This document shows positions 25,371-36,313 of a DNA stretch of 46,093 nt, piece after piece. Made by a program: the position numbers and the translations under genes. The notes under the pieces were generated by a model. The model saw nothing but the letters and a program-made list of their open reading frames with translations. It was not told the origin of the DNA and did no database searches. Each line of letters begins with the position of its first letter. The stretch's first letter is position 1. The DNA is taken from contig WQVF01000024.1 in NCBI GenBank assembly GCA_009781725.1, positions 1 through 46,093 of the forward strand, given 5' to 3'. The DNA is from Defluviitaleaceae bacterium. Its GTDB lineage: Bacteria > Bacillota > Clostridia > Lachnospirales > WQUN01.

Positions 25371-26309
25371 ATGAGTGCGAAAATATTAAGGCCCATTGGT
25401 GCCAAAATCAGAAATAATAAGATTAAATCTAGCGTCAGCCGTAAAATATTTGTGGCATGTAATACTACGTTTTTGGCTCTGTTCACTTTCTTATGTATTG
25501 CTCCAATGATACATCTGCTGGCTGTCTCGCTTTCGACAGGCCATTATGCCGTTGCTGGTATGGTTAGTTTTTGGCCGAGAGGGTTTACTTTAGCGGCCTA
25601 TGACTTCCTTACAGGGCAGTCTGCTTTTTTTGCTGCTCTTAATGTCTCTTTACTTCGAGTGTTTTTGGGTACTGTTGTCAACATGGTTTTAGTGGTGCTT
25701 GTAGCTTATCCTCTATCCAAGGAAGTGGAAGTATTTAGGGCACGTACATTTTATGCCTGGTTTTTTGTATTTACAACCTTATTTGGCGGCGGTTTGATTC
25801 CCACTTTTATGGTTGTTTCACGGATTGGGCTTATTAATAGCATTTGGGCTCTAGTGTTACCGGGGGCCGTTAATGTATGGAATGCGATTCTTCTATTAAA
25901 CTTCTTTCGGGGTATTCCAAAGGAGTTGGAGGAAGCCGCTCGCATAGACGGAGCCAATCATTTGATTACTATGGTGAGGATTTACTTGCCATTGTCCTTG
26001 CCGTCTCTTGCCACTATTTTGTTGTTTACTGTTGTAGGTCATTGGAATGCATGGTTTGATGGTATGATTTACATGACCACACCTGTAAATTACCCATTAC
26101 AGACCTACTTAGCCCTGCTGGTTATGGAAGCCGATACGGCAACTCGTAACCTAATGACAATAGAAGATATTATGCGCTTGCAATATGTAACCGATACTAC
26201 CGTGCGCATTGCTCAGATTTTCTTAGCGGCATTGCCTATTATGATGGTATATCCATTCTTGCAACGGTTTTTTATTAAAGGCATTGTTGTAGGAAGTGTG
26301 AAAGGATGA
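25371..26309 (+). CDS. Sugar ABC transporter permease (LplC/YtcP type, second cluster)
   Basis: Six-helix permease of 312 residues. EAA loop ELEEAARIDGANHLITMVRI and C-terminus YPFLQRFFIKGIVVGSVKG match the LplC branch, closely paralleling the permease at 10088-10975. GGGAGGT lies five bases before the ATG. It completes the membrane channel of the second importer and precedes the DUF4874/DUF4832 gene by 12 bases. Confidence 0.92.
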   Translation: MSAKILRPIGAKIRNNKIKSSVSRKIFVACNTTFLALFTFLCIAPMIHLLAVSLSTGHYAVAGMVSFWPRGFTLAAYDFLTGQSAFFAALNVSLLRVFLGTVVNMVLVVLVAYPLSKEVEVFRARTFYAWFFVFTTLFGGGLIPTFMVVSRIGLINSIWALVLPGAVNVWNAILLLNFFRGIPKELEEAARIDGANHLITMVRIYLPLSLPSLATILLFTVVGHWNAWFDGMIYMTTPVNYPLQTYLALLVMEADTATRNLMTIEDIMRLQYVTDTTVRIAQIFLAALPIMMVYPFLQRFFIKGIVVGSVKG

Positions 26310-26321
26310 TGGGGATTTAAT

Positions 26322-27743
26322 ATGAAAAAGAAGTCTATTCCTCCATTGCCGGGCGGCGCATCCATTAATTTGCTAAGAAACCCGGATCGCGGGCTGCGGC
26401 TGGAACTATACATGAATGTGCATACAGGCGAATCCATGTTTGAATATGCCGGGCGGGATGCGTTTCAGTGTCTGCGAAATCAGGCGTCATATTATCAGGA
26501 TGATTACCCTACTTTGGCCCAGGTGTATTTTTATCTTACAGATTATTGGAGCCGGCCGTTGGATGACGCGGCCTTCCGCCGTATGGAAGCGTATTTCACG
26601 ATTTTGAATGAACTGGGGCTAAAGGCCTTATTGCGGTTTGCCTACACTCATGCAATGGAAGATTTTGAGAATAACACCGGTATAGATTGTATACTTATCA
26701 ATGCGACAGAGCCTGCCCCTGCTCAAATGGTAGCTCATCTGCAACAGCTTCGCCCCTTTTTGTACGCCCACAGGAAACAAATTCATGTGCTGCAAGCGGG
26801 GCTGATAGGCGTATGGGGAGAGTGGCATCAAGATAAAAGGGATTTGGCCAATCAAGAGCATAACCATGTTGGGGGTATGTATGGCGAAACCGCTATTCTA
26901 CAGGCTCTTATAGATAACAGCCCTCCTGATATGTATCATCAGGTACGTATGCGTAATATGAAGACCTTAAACCTTGACCCTACTGATACGGCAACCTATA
27001 ACCGGGTAGGCTATCATGATGATTTTATTATTACAGCCCCACATCACTGGAACACCGGAGGCCATGTGCCTGGAAGCGCAGATTGGCGTGCCGTAGGAGA
27101 GGAATCTCTTTTGGCTCCTATGGATGGTGAAATGATATGGGGCGCGTCTGTTGGTATGTATCATGGTGGAAAAGGCATTGATGCGGAAGCAGTCGCTTGT
27201 CGGTTGTATGACCATCATTTTACCTCCCTGAGTATGGTTCACAATTATTGTGAAAACGAGGGCGTGTATGATATGGTGCGCTGGAAAGAAGAGTTAACCA
27301 GCCCCATACGTTTAACCGAATTGGGGCTTCCCTTTCATCCTGCATGGTTTTTGGATAGCGATGGAATGCCTCTTTCCCGAAGTATGTTTGAGTATATCCG
27401 GGATTATCTGGGCTATTACTTGGTAATTGAATGTGCGGGGATTGAAACTGGTTCTGCCAAAGCTGAAGTGGCAATACGAAATTATGGGTTTGCCCCGCCT
27501 TTGGGACTTACAAGTCTTGATTTAGCTATGCTGGATACGGAGAATCAGGTTGTTTGCAGGGCTGTAGCAGGTAACCCGTCGGTGTTACTGCCTGGAGAAT
27601 CTGTTACATTTGCTGCTGTGTTGCCTTTTGAAGGCTGTGCATCATCCCTGAGATTGGCCGTTGCCGCATACAATAGTGCAGGGACATTAATACGCTTTGC
27701 CAACGATGTGTATGTTACGCAGAGTGGTTACCACTTGCTCTAA
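26322..27743 (+). CDS. DUF4874/DUF4832 family protein
   Basis: Protein of 473 residues with no signal peptide. The N-terminal part (INLLRNPDRGLRLELYMNVH at 15-34, then DYPTLAQVYFYLTDYW) fits DUF4874. The central part with LIGVWGEWHQDKRD, YHQVRMRNMK and GYHDDFIITAP fits DUF4832. A C-terminal beta-sandwich-like region follows (about 370-473). The arrangement resembles a TIM-barrel glycoside hydrolase in which GVWGEWH could hold a catalytic Glu; that is my inference, as the activity of these families is not established. It is the last gene of the operon, so it is the best candidate for the enzyme acting on the imported sugar, although a cytoplasmic location is assumed only from lack of a signal. 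Confidence 0.82.
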   Translation: MKKKSIPPLPGGASINLLRNPDRGLRLELYMNVHTGESMFEYAGRDAFQCLRNQASYYQDDYPTLAQVYFYLTDYWSRPLDDAAFRRMEAYFTILNELGLKALLRFAYTHAMEDFENNTGIDCILINATEPAPAQMVAHLQQLRPFLYAHRKQIHVLQAGLIGVWGEWHQDKRDLANQEHNHVGGMYGETAILQALIDNSPPDMYHQVRMRNMKTLNLDPTDTATYNRVGYHDDFIITAPHHWNTGGHVPGSADWRAVGEESLLAPMDGEMIWGASVGMYHGGKGIDAEAVACRLYDHHFTSLSMVHNYCENEGVYDMVRWKEELTSPIRLTELGLPFHPAWFLDSDGMPLSRSMFEYIRDYLGYYLVIECAGIETGSAKAEVAIRNYGFAPPLGLTSLDLAMLDTENQVVCRAVAGNPSVLLPGESVTFAAVLPFEGCASSLRLAVAAYNSAGTLIRFANDVYVTQSGYHLL

Positions 27744-27824
27744 AGATGCCCCTCTTCCCAAAAAAACCAGACATCCATGGGCTTTTTGTGGGGCTGACTA
27801 TGGACATTTTGGGGCTATAGTGCC

Positions 27825-28247
27825 TCATATAATCTTTACCCGAATCCCGAAGTAAACAACATGTAGCCCCCAAACCACTCCAAGCACAATCTGGGGTGCA
27901 ATGGGTGCAGACGCAGCTCGCATTACAAAAAGGCTAAGCCCCATTACTGCCGTTATTGTCGCCAGTAATGTGAGTTTGGCCTTTTTTGTCATTGTTCTGT
28001 TTTTTACCAGACCTTCTATACTGTTTTTGTAAAGGTGGGTGGCGGTAAACCAGTTGTGTAGTCTTATTGAGCTTTTTCCGAAGCAAAATGCAGCCAATAG
28101 TGCAAAGGGTGTGGTTGGGATTAGGGGCAGCACTATCCCGGCTGTGCCTAGCCCCAGGCAAATCAGTCCTAGAAATATGTAGGCCATTTTTGCTATGATG
28201 GGTGATTTTTTTTTGGTTTTCTTTTCATATGTATCATTTGGCTGCAT
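27825..28247 (-). CDS. DUF454 (YbaN-like) inner-membrane protein
   Basis: Small membrane protein of 140 residues. The conserved string FLGLICLGLGTAGIVLPLIP, then TTPFALLAAFCFGKSS is the hallmark of DUF454. FTATHLYKNSIEGLVKNRTM is the typical cytoplasmic loop, followed by two more hydrophobic segments. The function of the family is unknown. It stands alone on the minus strand, convergent with the DUF4832 gene and downstream of katG. The ATG at 28247 lacks a strong ribosome site. Confidence 0.88.
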   Translation of the reverse strand: MQPNDTYEKKTKKKSPIIAKMAYIFLGLICLGLGTAGIVLPLIPTTPFALLAAFCFGKSSIRLHNWFTATHLYKNSIEGLVKNRTMTKKAKLTLLATITAVMGLSLFVMRAASAPIAPQIVLGVVWGLHVVYFGIRVKII

Positions 28248-28308
28248 ATTTGCCTCGTTATAGTTTATTGGTTTTGATGATAATGGAAAAACCGGAAAAG
28301 TAACACAT

Positions 28309-30516
<2,208 letters not shown>

Positions 30517-30552
30517 CTAAATTTACGCCTGAGATTATATTAATAGAACCGG

Positions 30553-30581
30553 TTGCGAAACGTTAAGTGTGACGGTAGAAT
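30553..30581 (+). promoter_or_regulatory. Candidate pflB promoter
   Basis: TTGCGA, 17-base spacer, TAGAAT, ending 26 bases before the pflB ATG. Boxes are reasonable matches to a vegetative promoter. No operator recognised. Confidence 0.45.
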
Positions 30582-30607
30582 TAACGATATAAAACGGAGG
30601 TGGTTAC

Positions 30608-32848
30608 ATGATTAACCAAAATCAATGCCCCTGGGAAGGCTTCGAAAGCGGAACTTGGGTACGTGAGGTCAACCTGCGGGACTTTATCCAGCGAAATATT
30701 ACGCCATATAGCGGAGATGCATCCTTTTTGGAAGGCCCAACGTCGGATACAAAGACCCTCTGGGAGGAAGTCTGCCGCCTGACCAAGGAAGAAAACGCAA
30801 AATCAGTCCTGGACGTAGAAACCAAAATCCCCAACACCATCACATCCCACGGGCCGGGCTATATAATAAAGAATTTGGAAAAAATTGTAGGCCTACAAAC
30901 GGATAAGCCCTTGAAACGAGGGATTTTCCCCAACGGGGGAATCAAGGTCATCCAGCGGGCATTGGAGTCCTATGGCTATGCACTGGATTCCAATACCGAG
31001 GAGATTTATACTAAATACCGCAAGGCCCATAACGACGGGGTTTTTGACGCGTATACCCCAGAAATGCGTGCTGCCCGTAAGTCTGGCATAATAACAGGCT
31101 TGCCTGATGCCTATGGTCGTGGGCGGATAATTGGGGACTACCGCCGGGTTGCCCTGTATGGCATTGATTTTCTTATAAAAGACAAGGAGCACCAGCTTGC
31201 GAGATTATGCTCCCTTTGGTTGGAAGATAAGGTTATCCAACTGCGGGAAGAGCTAAGCGAACAAGTCCGGGCCTTACACCAGTTGGCAGAAATGGCCGCA
31301 ACCTACGGCTGCGACATAACAAAGCCCGCCGCCAACGCAAAGGAAGCTATCCAGTGGACATATTTTGCGTATCTTGCCGCCGCGAAGCAGCAGGACGGCG
31401 CGGCAACATCCCTTGGTCGTGTGGCGACATTCTTGGATATTTATATTGAGCGGGACATTATAAATGGCTTGCTGACAGAGCAAGAGGCCCAGGAGCTAAT
31501 GGACCATTTCGCCATGAAACTGAGAATGATTCGCTTCTTGCGCACACCGGAATACAATAATCTTTTCTCTGGGGACCCAACCTGGGTAACAGAAGCAATA
31601 GGCGGGATGAGCGAAACCGGCCAGACCTTGGTTACAAAAAATTGCTATCGGATTATTCATACTTTATATAACCTGGGTGCCGCCCCAGAGCCCAATCTTA
31701 CGGTGCTATGGAGTGTCCATTTGCCGGAGAATTTTAAGAAATTCTGTGCAAGGGTCAGCATCGACACCAGCTCCCTTCAATATGAAAGCGACGATTTAAT
31801 GCGAGGTTACTGGGGTGACGATTACGCAATTGCTTGCTGTGTAAGCGCAATGCGCCTAGGCAAGCAGATGCAGTTCTTTGGGGCAAGGGCTAACCTGGCC
31901 AAAGCCCTGACCTATGCCATAAACGGTGGCAAAGATGAAAAAAGCGGGGAGCAGGTTGCCCCAGAATATGCCCCTATCACATCGGAATACTTGGATTACG
32001 ATGAGGTCTATCGCAAACTGAACCGGGTGCTGGAGTGGCTTGCGGGGTTGTATATCAACACGTTAAATGTAATCCATTTCATGCACGATAAGTACAACTA
32101 TGAAAGCATACAGTTTGCCCTCCACGACATGGATATACTACGTACTCATGCCTGCGGAATTGCGGGCTTGAGTGTGGTGGCGGATTCACTTTCCGCAATA
32201 AAATACGCCAAAGTCAAAACCATACGCAACGAGGAAGGCTTGGTCGTAGACTACGCCATCGAAGGGGATTACCCCGCCTTCGGCAATAACGATGACCGGG
32301 TAGACAATATCGCCTATGACATTGTAAAGGCCTTTATGGAGAAATTAACGAAACAGCGTGCATATCGCAATGCCATTCCCACTCTGAGTGTGCTGACCAT
32401 AACCTCCAATGTGGTTTACGGCACTGCTACTGGGGCAACTCCTGATGGCCGTAAAGGTGGTCAGCCCTTTGCCCCGGGAGCCAATCCAATGCATGGCCGG
32501 GACCTCAAGGGGGCAGTGGCCTCCATGGCCAGTGTGGCCAAGCTGCCATATATGTACTCCCAGGATGGGATAAGCTATACCTTTTCCATTGTCCCCAAGG
32601 CATTGGGCCAAACTCCGGAGATTCAACAACAAAACCTGGTTGCCCTGATGGATGCATATTTCAATGATGGTGGACATCACATCAATATCAATGTATTTGA
32701 AAAAGAAACGCTATTGGATGCGATGGAACACCCAGAGAAGTATCCTCAAATGACAATACGCGTTTCGGGCTACGCCGTCAATTTCGTAAAACTCACCAAG
32801 GAGCAACAGCTTGAGGTAATTCACCGCACCTTCCACGAAAGACTATGA
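30608..32848 (+). CDS. pflB: Formate C-acetyltransferase (pyruvate formate-lyase)
   Basis: Glycyl radical enzyme of 746 residues, the usual length, converting pyruvate and CoA to acetyl-CoA and formate in the cytoplasm under anaerobic conditions. The catalytic pair C410-C411 is in [12 protein letters not shown]; the radical glycine is G721 in [11 protein letters not shown] near the C-terminus. CCVSAM plus RVSGYA separates true pyruvate formate-lyase from diol dehydratase relatives. CGGAGGTGG precedes the ATG. The stop overlaps the pflA start by ATGA, giving coupled translation. Confidence 0.97.
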   Translation: MINQNQCPWEGFESGTWVREVNLRDFIQRNITPYSGDASFLEGPTSDTKTLWEEVCRLTKEENAKSVLDVETKIPNTITSHGPGYIIKNLEKIVGLQTDKPLKRGIFPNGGIKVIQRALESYGYALDSNTEEIYTKYRKAHNDGVFDAYTPEMRAARKSGIITGLPDAYGRGRIIGDYRRVALYGIDFLIKDKEHQLARLCSLWLEDKVIQLREELSEQVRALHQLAEMAATYGCDITKPAANAKEAIQWTYFAYLAAAKQQDGAATSLGRVATFLDIYIERDIINGLLTEQEAQELMDHFAMKLRMIRFLRTPEYNNLFSGDPTWVTEAIGGMSETGQTLVTKNCYRIIHTLYNLGAAPEPNLTVLWSVHLPENFKKFCARVSIDTSSLQYESDDLMRGYWGDDYAIACCVSAMRLGKQMQFFGARANLAKALTYAINGGKDEKSGEQVAPEYAPITSEYLDYDEVYRKLNRVLEWLAGLYINTLNVIHFMHDKYNYESIQFALHDMDILRTHACGIAGLSVVADSLSAIKYAKVKTIRNEEGLVVDYAIEGDYPAFGNNDDRVDNIAYDIVKAFMEKLTKQRAYRNAIPTLSVLTITSNVVYGTATGATPDGRKGGQPFAPGANPMHGRDLKGAVASMASVAKLPYMYSQDGISYTFSIVPKALGQTPEIQQQNLVALMDAYFNDGGHHININVFEKETLLDAMEHPEKYPQMTIRVSGYAVNFVKLTKEQQLEVIHRTFHERL

Positions 32849-33561
32849 GCACAAAGGCAGGCTATGTCCACTCCATAGACACAGCCGGGATGGTTGACGG
32901 CCCGGGGATTAGGTACCTGATTTTCCTATCTGGCTGCGCATTGCGCTGCAAATATTGTCATAATCCGGACACATGGAATATGAAAACAGGCCGACTGATG
33001 ACGGTGGAAGAAATCATCACGGACATAAGAAAGTACAAATCCTATTTGAAATTTTCTGGAGGAGGGGTCACTGTAACCGGCGGTGACCCTCTGGTTCAAT
33101 TTGCATTCCTTGAAGCGTTGCTAGCCGCCTGCAAAGCCGAGGGTTTTCATACAGCTATAGATACCTCAGGCTATGCCACCCCCCAAACGGTGGAACGAGT
33201 CTTGACCCATACGGACTTACTTCTATTGGATATCAAATCAATAAACCCTGTGACCTATGAGGCTGTAACAGGGGTGCCACTGGACAGGACATTGGAAACC
33301 CTGCGTATAAGCCGAAGCCTAGGCATAGAAACATGGATACGCTACGTGCTGGTGCCGGGTCTGACGGACAGCACAAGAGATATGTACCGGTTGGCAAAAT
33401 TCCTCCAACCTTTTCAAAATATAACCAAAATAGAGGTCATTCCTTTTCACAAAGTAGGGGAATACAAGTGGAAAGACCTAGGCCGAAAATATGAACTATG
33501 GGATACACCGGCACCAAGCCAGGATATGCTGGATATCGCCAGAAGAATTCTAGCTAGATAA
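32845..33561 (+). CDS. pflA: Pyruvate formate-lyase activating enzyme
   Basis: Radical SAM enzyme of 238 residues that installs the glycyl radical on PflB. The [4Fe-4S] site is C31-x3-C35-x2-C38 in [30 protein letters not shown] is the SAM-binding GGE/GGD-type motif. The start overlaps the pflB stop in ATGA. No extra ferredoxin domain is present, as expected for the pyruvate formate-lyase subgroup. Converges on the zinc-ribbon gene with only five bases between stops. Confidence 0.96.
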   Translation: MSTKAGYVHSIDTAGMVDGPGIRYLIFLSGCALRCKYCHNPDTWNMKTGRLMTVEEIITDIRKYKSYLKFSGGGVTVTGGDPLVQFAFLEALLAACKAEGFHTAIDTSGYATPQTVERVLTHTDLLLLDIKSINPVTYEAVTGVPLDRTLETLRISRSLGIETWIRYVLVPGLTDSTRDMYRLAKFLQPFQNITKIEVIPFHKVGEYKWKDLGRKYELWDTPAPSQDMLDIARRILAR

Positions 33562-33566
33562 AGAAA

Positions 33567-33839
33567 CTATCTCCACCTCTTCAATGTAGGGAAGAATTTC
33601 ATCAATTCTCTTTTAGCGGTTTCAGCATCAGGATAACCTTCGGGATAGGTTTCGCTTTTCACCCTCCAAGGAACAGAGCTGTTGACCATCTCTTCCATAG
33701 TCTCATCAGGTTTTCCAAAAGCCCCGTTGACTAAGCAATACTTGCAGTAATCTTCGCTTGTAGAGCCGTCTGCATTGGTACCATAATTCCCTTCGACAGG
33801 AAAATAACTACCGCAGCTTTGGCATAAAAATTCATTCAT
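33567..33839 (-). CDS. Small zinc-ribbon protein
   Basis: Protein of 90 residues with a single zinc-ribbon: C6-x2-C9 (FLCQSCGSYF) and C32-x2-C35 (EDYCKYCLVNGAF), with YGTNADGSTSEDYC between. This matches the putative zinc-ribbon family Zn_ribbon_2. The C-terminal half is charged and ends in KRELMKFFPTLKRWR. Function unknown. AAAGGAGG sits 11 bases before the ATG. It is transcribed toward pflA; no operon partner. Confidence 0.85.
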   Translation of the reverse strand: MNEFLCQSCGSYFPVEGNYGTNADGSTSEDYCKYCLVNGAFGKPDETMEEMVNSSVPWRVKSETYPEGYPDAETAKRELMKFFPTLKRWR

Positions 33840-33913
33840 GTAAAATCCGACCTCCTTTAGTCTATTAAAGAATCAATTCAGACGACTATACCATAGAATC
33901 ACGAACAATGATA

Positions 33914-34098
33914 TCCATGATTTTTTGTATTATATGCATAATACAGTAATGCAAAAAATTATCAGATAGCCATTTTATGCAAATCACAAAATCTCTGTAT
34001 TTATAAGGCGTCATGAATGTAATACATAAATTTCTGTAAAAAAGTCCGTATGGTGCCATACGGTTTTTTTTGTTTGACCATCCATGCAAAATCCATGG
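33914..34098. repeat. 185-bp dispersed repeat, copy A
   Basis: Begins TCCATGATTTTTTGTATTAT and ends CATGCAAAATCCATGG, so the termini are weak inverted repeats (CCATG-ATTTT). Inside are ATTTTATGCAAATCACAAAA, TTTATAAGGCGTCAT and the hairpin CCGTATGG-TG-CCATACGG followed by eight T. Copy B at 45684-45868 is the same length and collinear. Non-coding, MITE-like in form; the hairpin would terminate plus-strand transcription and, less strongly, minus-strand transcription. Confidence 0.8.
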
Positions 34099-34129
34099 AA
34101 CTACATCCCCTGAAGATGCGTTATGATAC

Positions 34130-34207
34130 GTCATTGTGAGCGTAGCGAAGCAATCCAGAGTCTGTGGGAATACTGGATTGCCGTGTCGCTTCGCTCCTCG
34201 CAATGAC
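34130..34207. repeat. 78-bp palindromic repeat
   Basis: Left arm starts GTCATTGTGAGCGTAGCGAA; the right arm read on the opposite strand starts GTCATTGCGAGGAGCGAAGC, and both continue to CAATCCAG. This GTCATTGCGAGGAGC type of intergenic palindrome is widespread in Firmicutes and other genomes. No gene in 34208-34284. Confidence 0.75.
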
Positions 34208-34284
34208 AGGGTGGGGGGCAATTTCAGCATATGTTTAATGATTAGAGTGAGTAGTTTCGAAGCGCATATAAGGTAAACTTCGAT

Positions 34285-34313
34285 TTGATTAAATCCCACA
34301 ACTAGCATATAAT
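34285..34313 (+). promoter_or_regulatory. Promoter of ssrA
   Basis: TTGATT (34285-34290), 17-base spacer, TATAAT (34308-34313), placing the start point at about 34320, just before the mature tmRNA end. Confidence 0.8.
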
Positions 34314-34324
34314 AAGCACAATCC

Positions 34325-34675
34325 GGGGATGTAATGGTTTCGACGGGGATTTTGAAAATAAAGATAGCCATCCGTAGACGGTGACTGCGTCAACAAAACC
34401 GACCCTAATAAAGAAACGACAATAATAATTATCAACTCGCCGCTGCTTAGATAGCGGCCGTCGGCCCTGGGAGACTCGCATACCAGCAAGCCGGCGTCGA
34501 CTATGCGGGGAACTGCCTGAAAGGTCTGCTTTGCCTCCAGGCTGGAACAAGAAGCTACCAAAGCCACTAGATTGCCTACTGTCGATTGGCTAAGGGAATG
34601 TAAATAATAGGCTATGATGGAAGAAGTCTTTACGGATAGGTTCTCGGACACGGGTTCGATTCCCGTCATCTCCAT
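34325..34675 (+). ncRNA. ssrA: Transfer-messenger RNA (tmRNA)
   Basis: The 5' end GGGGATGTAATGGTTTCGAC and 3' end GGTTCGATTCCCGTCATCTCCA form the alanine-tRNA-like domain: GGGGATG pairs with CATCTCC, and the T arm is standard. Length about 351 bases is normal for a one-piece tmRNA. The tag frame ends at TAG (34448-34450) and reads ...NDNNNYQLAAA, typical of degradation tags ending in hydrophobic-Ala residues. The codon before AAC-GAC is AGA and the one before that is a stop, so the resume codon would be AGA, or AAC at 34415 if resumption is later. It frees stalled ribosomes and tags the products for proteolysis. Confidence 0.95.
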
Positions 34676-34680
34676 TTGGT

Positions 34681-34728
34681 AAAATCCCCGGAATCGAGGT
34701 TTGTAACGACTTTGATTTCGGGGATTTT
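34681..34728 (+). terminator. Terminator of ssrA
   Basis: AAAATCCCCG pairs perfectly with CGGGGATTTT (34719-34728), extended inside by AATC/GATT, followed by ATTATTTG. It begins six bases after the tmRNA 3' end. Confidence 0.85.
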
Positions 34729-34779
34729 ATTATTTGTAAAACTTACTATAATTGTGTTCTAACTGAAAGTGGTGATTGC

Positions 34780-35550
34780 GTGAAGTTATGGGTTCTTGTT
34801 AAGCGCAAGTTTTGGTATATATTTTTGCTTTCGGCAAGCTCAATATATGTAGTGATTAATCGTCACTGTATATATCAATTAAGCTCTTTCAATGCTACAA
34901 ACTTAATATTCATTTTATGGCTTGTTCTTTTATTGCTACCGTTATTCACAGAAATAGAGTTTTTTGGAGTTAAATTTAAAAAGGAGGTTGATAAGGCCAA
35001 GGCAGAAATAAAAGAAAGTTTGCATGATATGCGAATGCAAATAACTGACCTAAAGGTGTCAAACTCGTTATCGAACAATATTCAAATAGGTTCAGAGCTC
35101 CTACCCATAGCCGAACTTAATAGGTTGATAGCATCTCTTGGAAACAATAGTAATGATTCGGCGATACGAGATTATCCTTCTAAAAATGTAGTAACAAATA
35201 ATGGGGAACAACATGTATATTTATTCAAAGTTAGATATGAAATTGAACAGAGAATTAGACGTATATATAGATACACAAGTTATATAGACGAAAATGTTGA
35301 ATGGCTACATGGGAACTATATTGATGGTCGTAAACATTTCCGTCCGCTCGGGCAAATGATAAACTTCGTAGCCCGCAGCACATCAATATCTGGAAGTATC
35401 ACAAAATTAATGATGCAAGTTATCGAAATTGCTAACCGTGGTATACATGGTGAAAAAGTTGATGAGGATTACATAGTTTTTGTACAAAAAGTTATGCCCG
35501 AAATCATACAAGAGCTTGAACGTATTGACGCGATGCGCCCGATGCAATAA
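34780..35550 (+). CDS. Two-helix membrane protein with coiled coil, unrecognised
   Basis: Protein of 256 residues that I do not recognise. Two hydrophobic helices at the N-terminus (about 11-28, FWYIFLLSASSIYVVI; 41-60, LIFILWLVLLLLPLFTEIEF) form a hairpin in the membrane. Then comes FFGVKFKKEVDKAKAEIKES, the start of a charged coiled coil (about 62-105), and a mostly helical cytoplasmic domain (about 140-256) with YEIEQRIRRIYRY and RPLGQMINFVARSTS. Start is GTG at 34780, with weak GGTGAT upstream. It directly follows ssrA and precedes the PIN-domain gene. AT-rich codon use compared with the pfl genes suggests horizontal origin. Such helical membrane proteins occur in defence islands; no function is assigned. 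Confidence 0.7.
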   Translation: MKLWVLVKRKFWYIFLLSASSIYVVINRHCIYQLSSFNATNLIFILWLVLLLLPLFTEIEFFGVKFKKEVDKAKAEIKESLHDMRMQITDLKVSNSLSNNIQIGSELLPIAELNRLIASLGNNSNDSAIRDYPSKNVVTNNGEQHVYLFKVRYEIEQRIRRIYRYTSYIDENVEWLHGNYIDGRKHFRPLGQMINFVARSTSISGSITKLMMQVIEIANRGIHGEKVDEDYIVFVQKVMPEIIQELERIDAMRPMQ

Positions 35551-35577
35551 GATTCAATTTTTAAGGTGGTGAAAGCC

Positions 35578-36065
35578 GTGTTTATCAAACCAAAAATCTA
35601 TCTTGATACATCAGTAATAAGCCATCTTATGGCAGATGATACACCAAAAAGCGTGATGATACACATAAACTTTGGGAACAATTAAAACATGGTACGTGGG
35701 AAATCGTTCTCTCTCCTGTTGTATATGAAGAGCTCGGACGATGTAACGATGCCTTGGAAAAAGCACTACTTGAATATGTCGTAATGCTTGATACCACATA
35801 TATTGAAGAAAGCGAAGAGATGTCTGCATTAGCTGACGAATATCTAAAAACAGGCGTACTAAAAGAAAACAGTTATAACGACTGCCGCCATATTGCAGTG
35901 GCAAGCATTTCTGCTTGCAAGTATATACTGAGTTGGAACATGAAGCATTTCGTTAAGAGAAAAACCATTGAAATGGTACAAACGGTAAATTTGCGTTTGG
36001 GTATATTCCAACCAAGTATTTTAACACCATCTATTTTTATAGAAGGGGATGAAGATAATGAGTAA
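35578..36065 (+). pseudogene. PIN-domain (VapC-like) ribonuclease, frameshifted
   Basis: The first frame from GTG 35578 reads KPKIYLDTSVISHLMADDTP and then runs off to a stop. The second frame continues DDTHKLWEQLKHGTWEIVLS, PVVYEELG and YNDCRHIAVASISACKYILS, then WNMKHF, ending at 36065. A single missing A in the run at 35646-35650 explains the break. Together they make a full-length (about 162-residue) PIN domain with acidic residues in YLDTS, YEEL and NDCRH. Such proteins are site-specific RNases, usually toxins. It overlaps the next small gene by eight bases. It may be a dead gene, a sequencing error in a homopolymer, or a frameshift-switched gene. Confidence 0.75.
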
Positions 36066-36234
36066 AGTATACGATATCCGTAAAATTGATGAGTTGCACA
36101 AGTTAAGGTCTGATCTTTACGAAGAGCGTAAACACTTAACCCCTGCCGAACGACGCAAGGTTTCAAATGATGAAGGAAAGAAAGTCTGGGAAAAAGCGCA
36201 AAAGATGAAGCAGTTAATAGCCAGTGGGGAGTAG
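36058..36234 (+). CDS. Small antitoxin-like protein
   Basis: Basic, charged helical protein of 58 residues (MSKVYDIRKIDELHKLRSDL, then TPAERRKVSNDEGKKVWEKA). The start overlaps the end of the PIN gene in ATGAGTAA, so translation is coupled. The toxin-then-antitoxin order is less common but known. I infer it is the partner antitoxin of the PIN protein from size, charge and overlap; no recognised DNA-binding motif. Confidence 0.65.
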   Translation: MSKVYDIRKIDELHKLRSDLYEERKHLTPAERRKVSNDEGKKVWEKAQKMKQLIASGE

Positions 36235-36313
36235 TATCGAGCATATTAAATATATTATAGTAGCTGTGGGATTCTACCTGTAGATGTTACTCAAAAAATC
36301 GAGGGTATGAGCT

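Noticed and set aside
30525-30550. Possible PerR box in front of katG
   Set aside because: The AT-rich string GATTATATTAATAGAA matches the TTATAATNATTATAA consensus too poorly to claim.
33886-34371. ORF of 161 residues similar to an ORF at 45605-45829
   Set aside because: The similarity arises because both lie in the 185-bp repeat; there is no ribosome site, the two frames diverge and the repeat is non-coding in form.
34289-34675. Minus-strand ORFs of 82-128 residues
   Set aside because: They lie on the complement of tmRNA; the coding appearance comes from the structured RNA.
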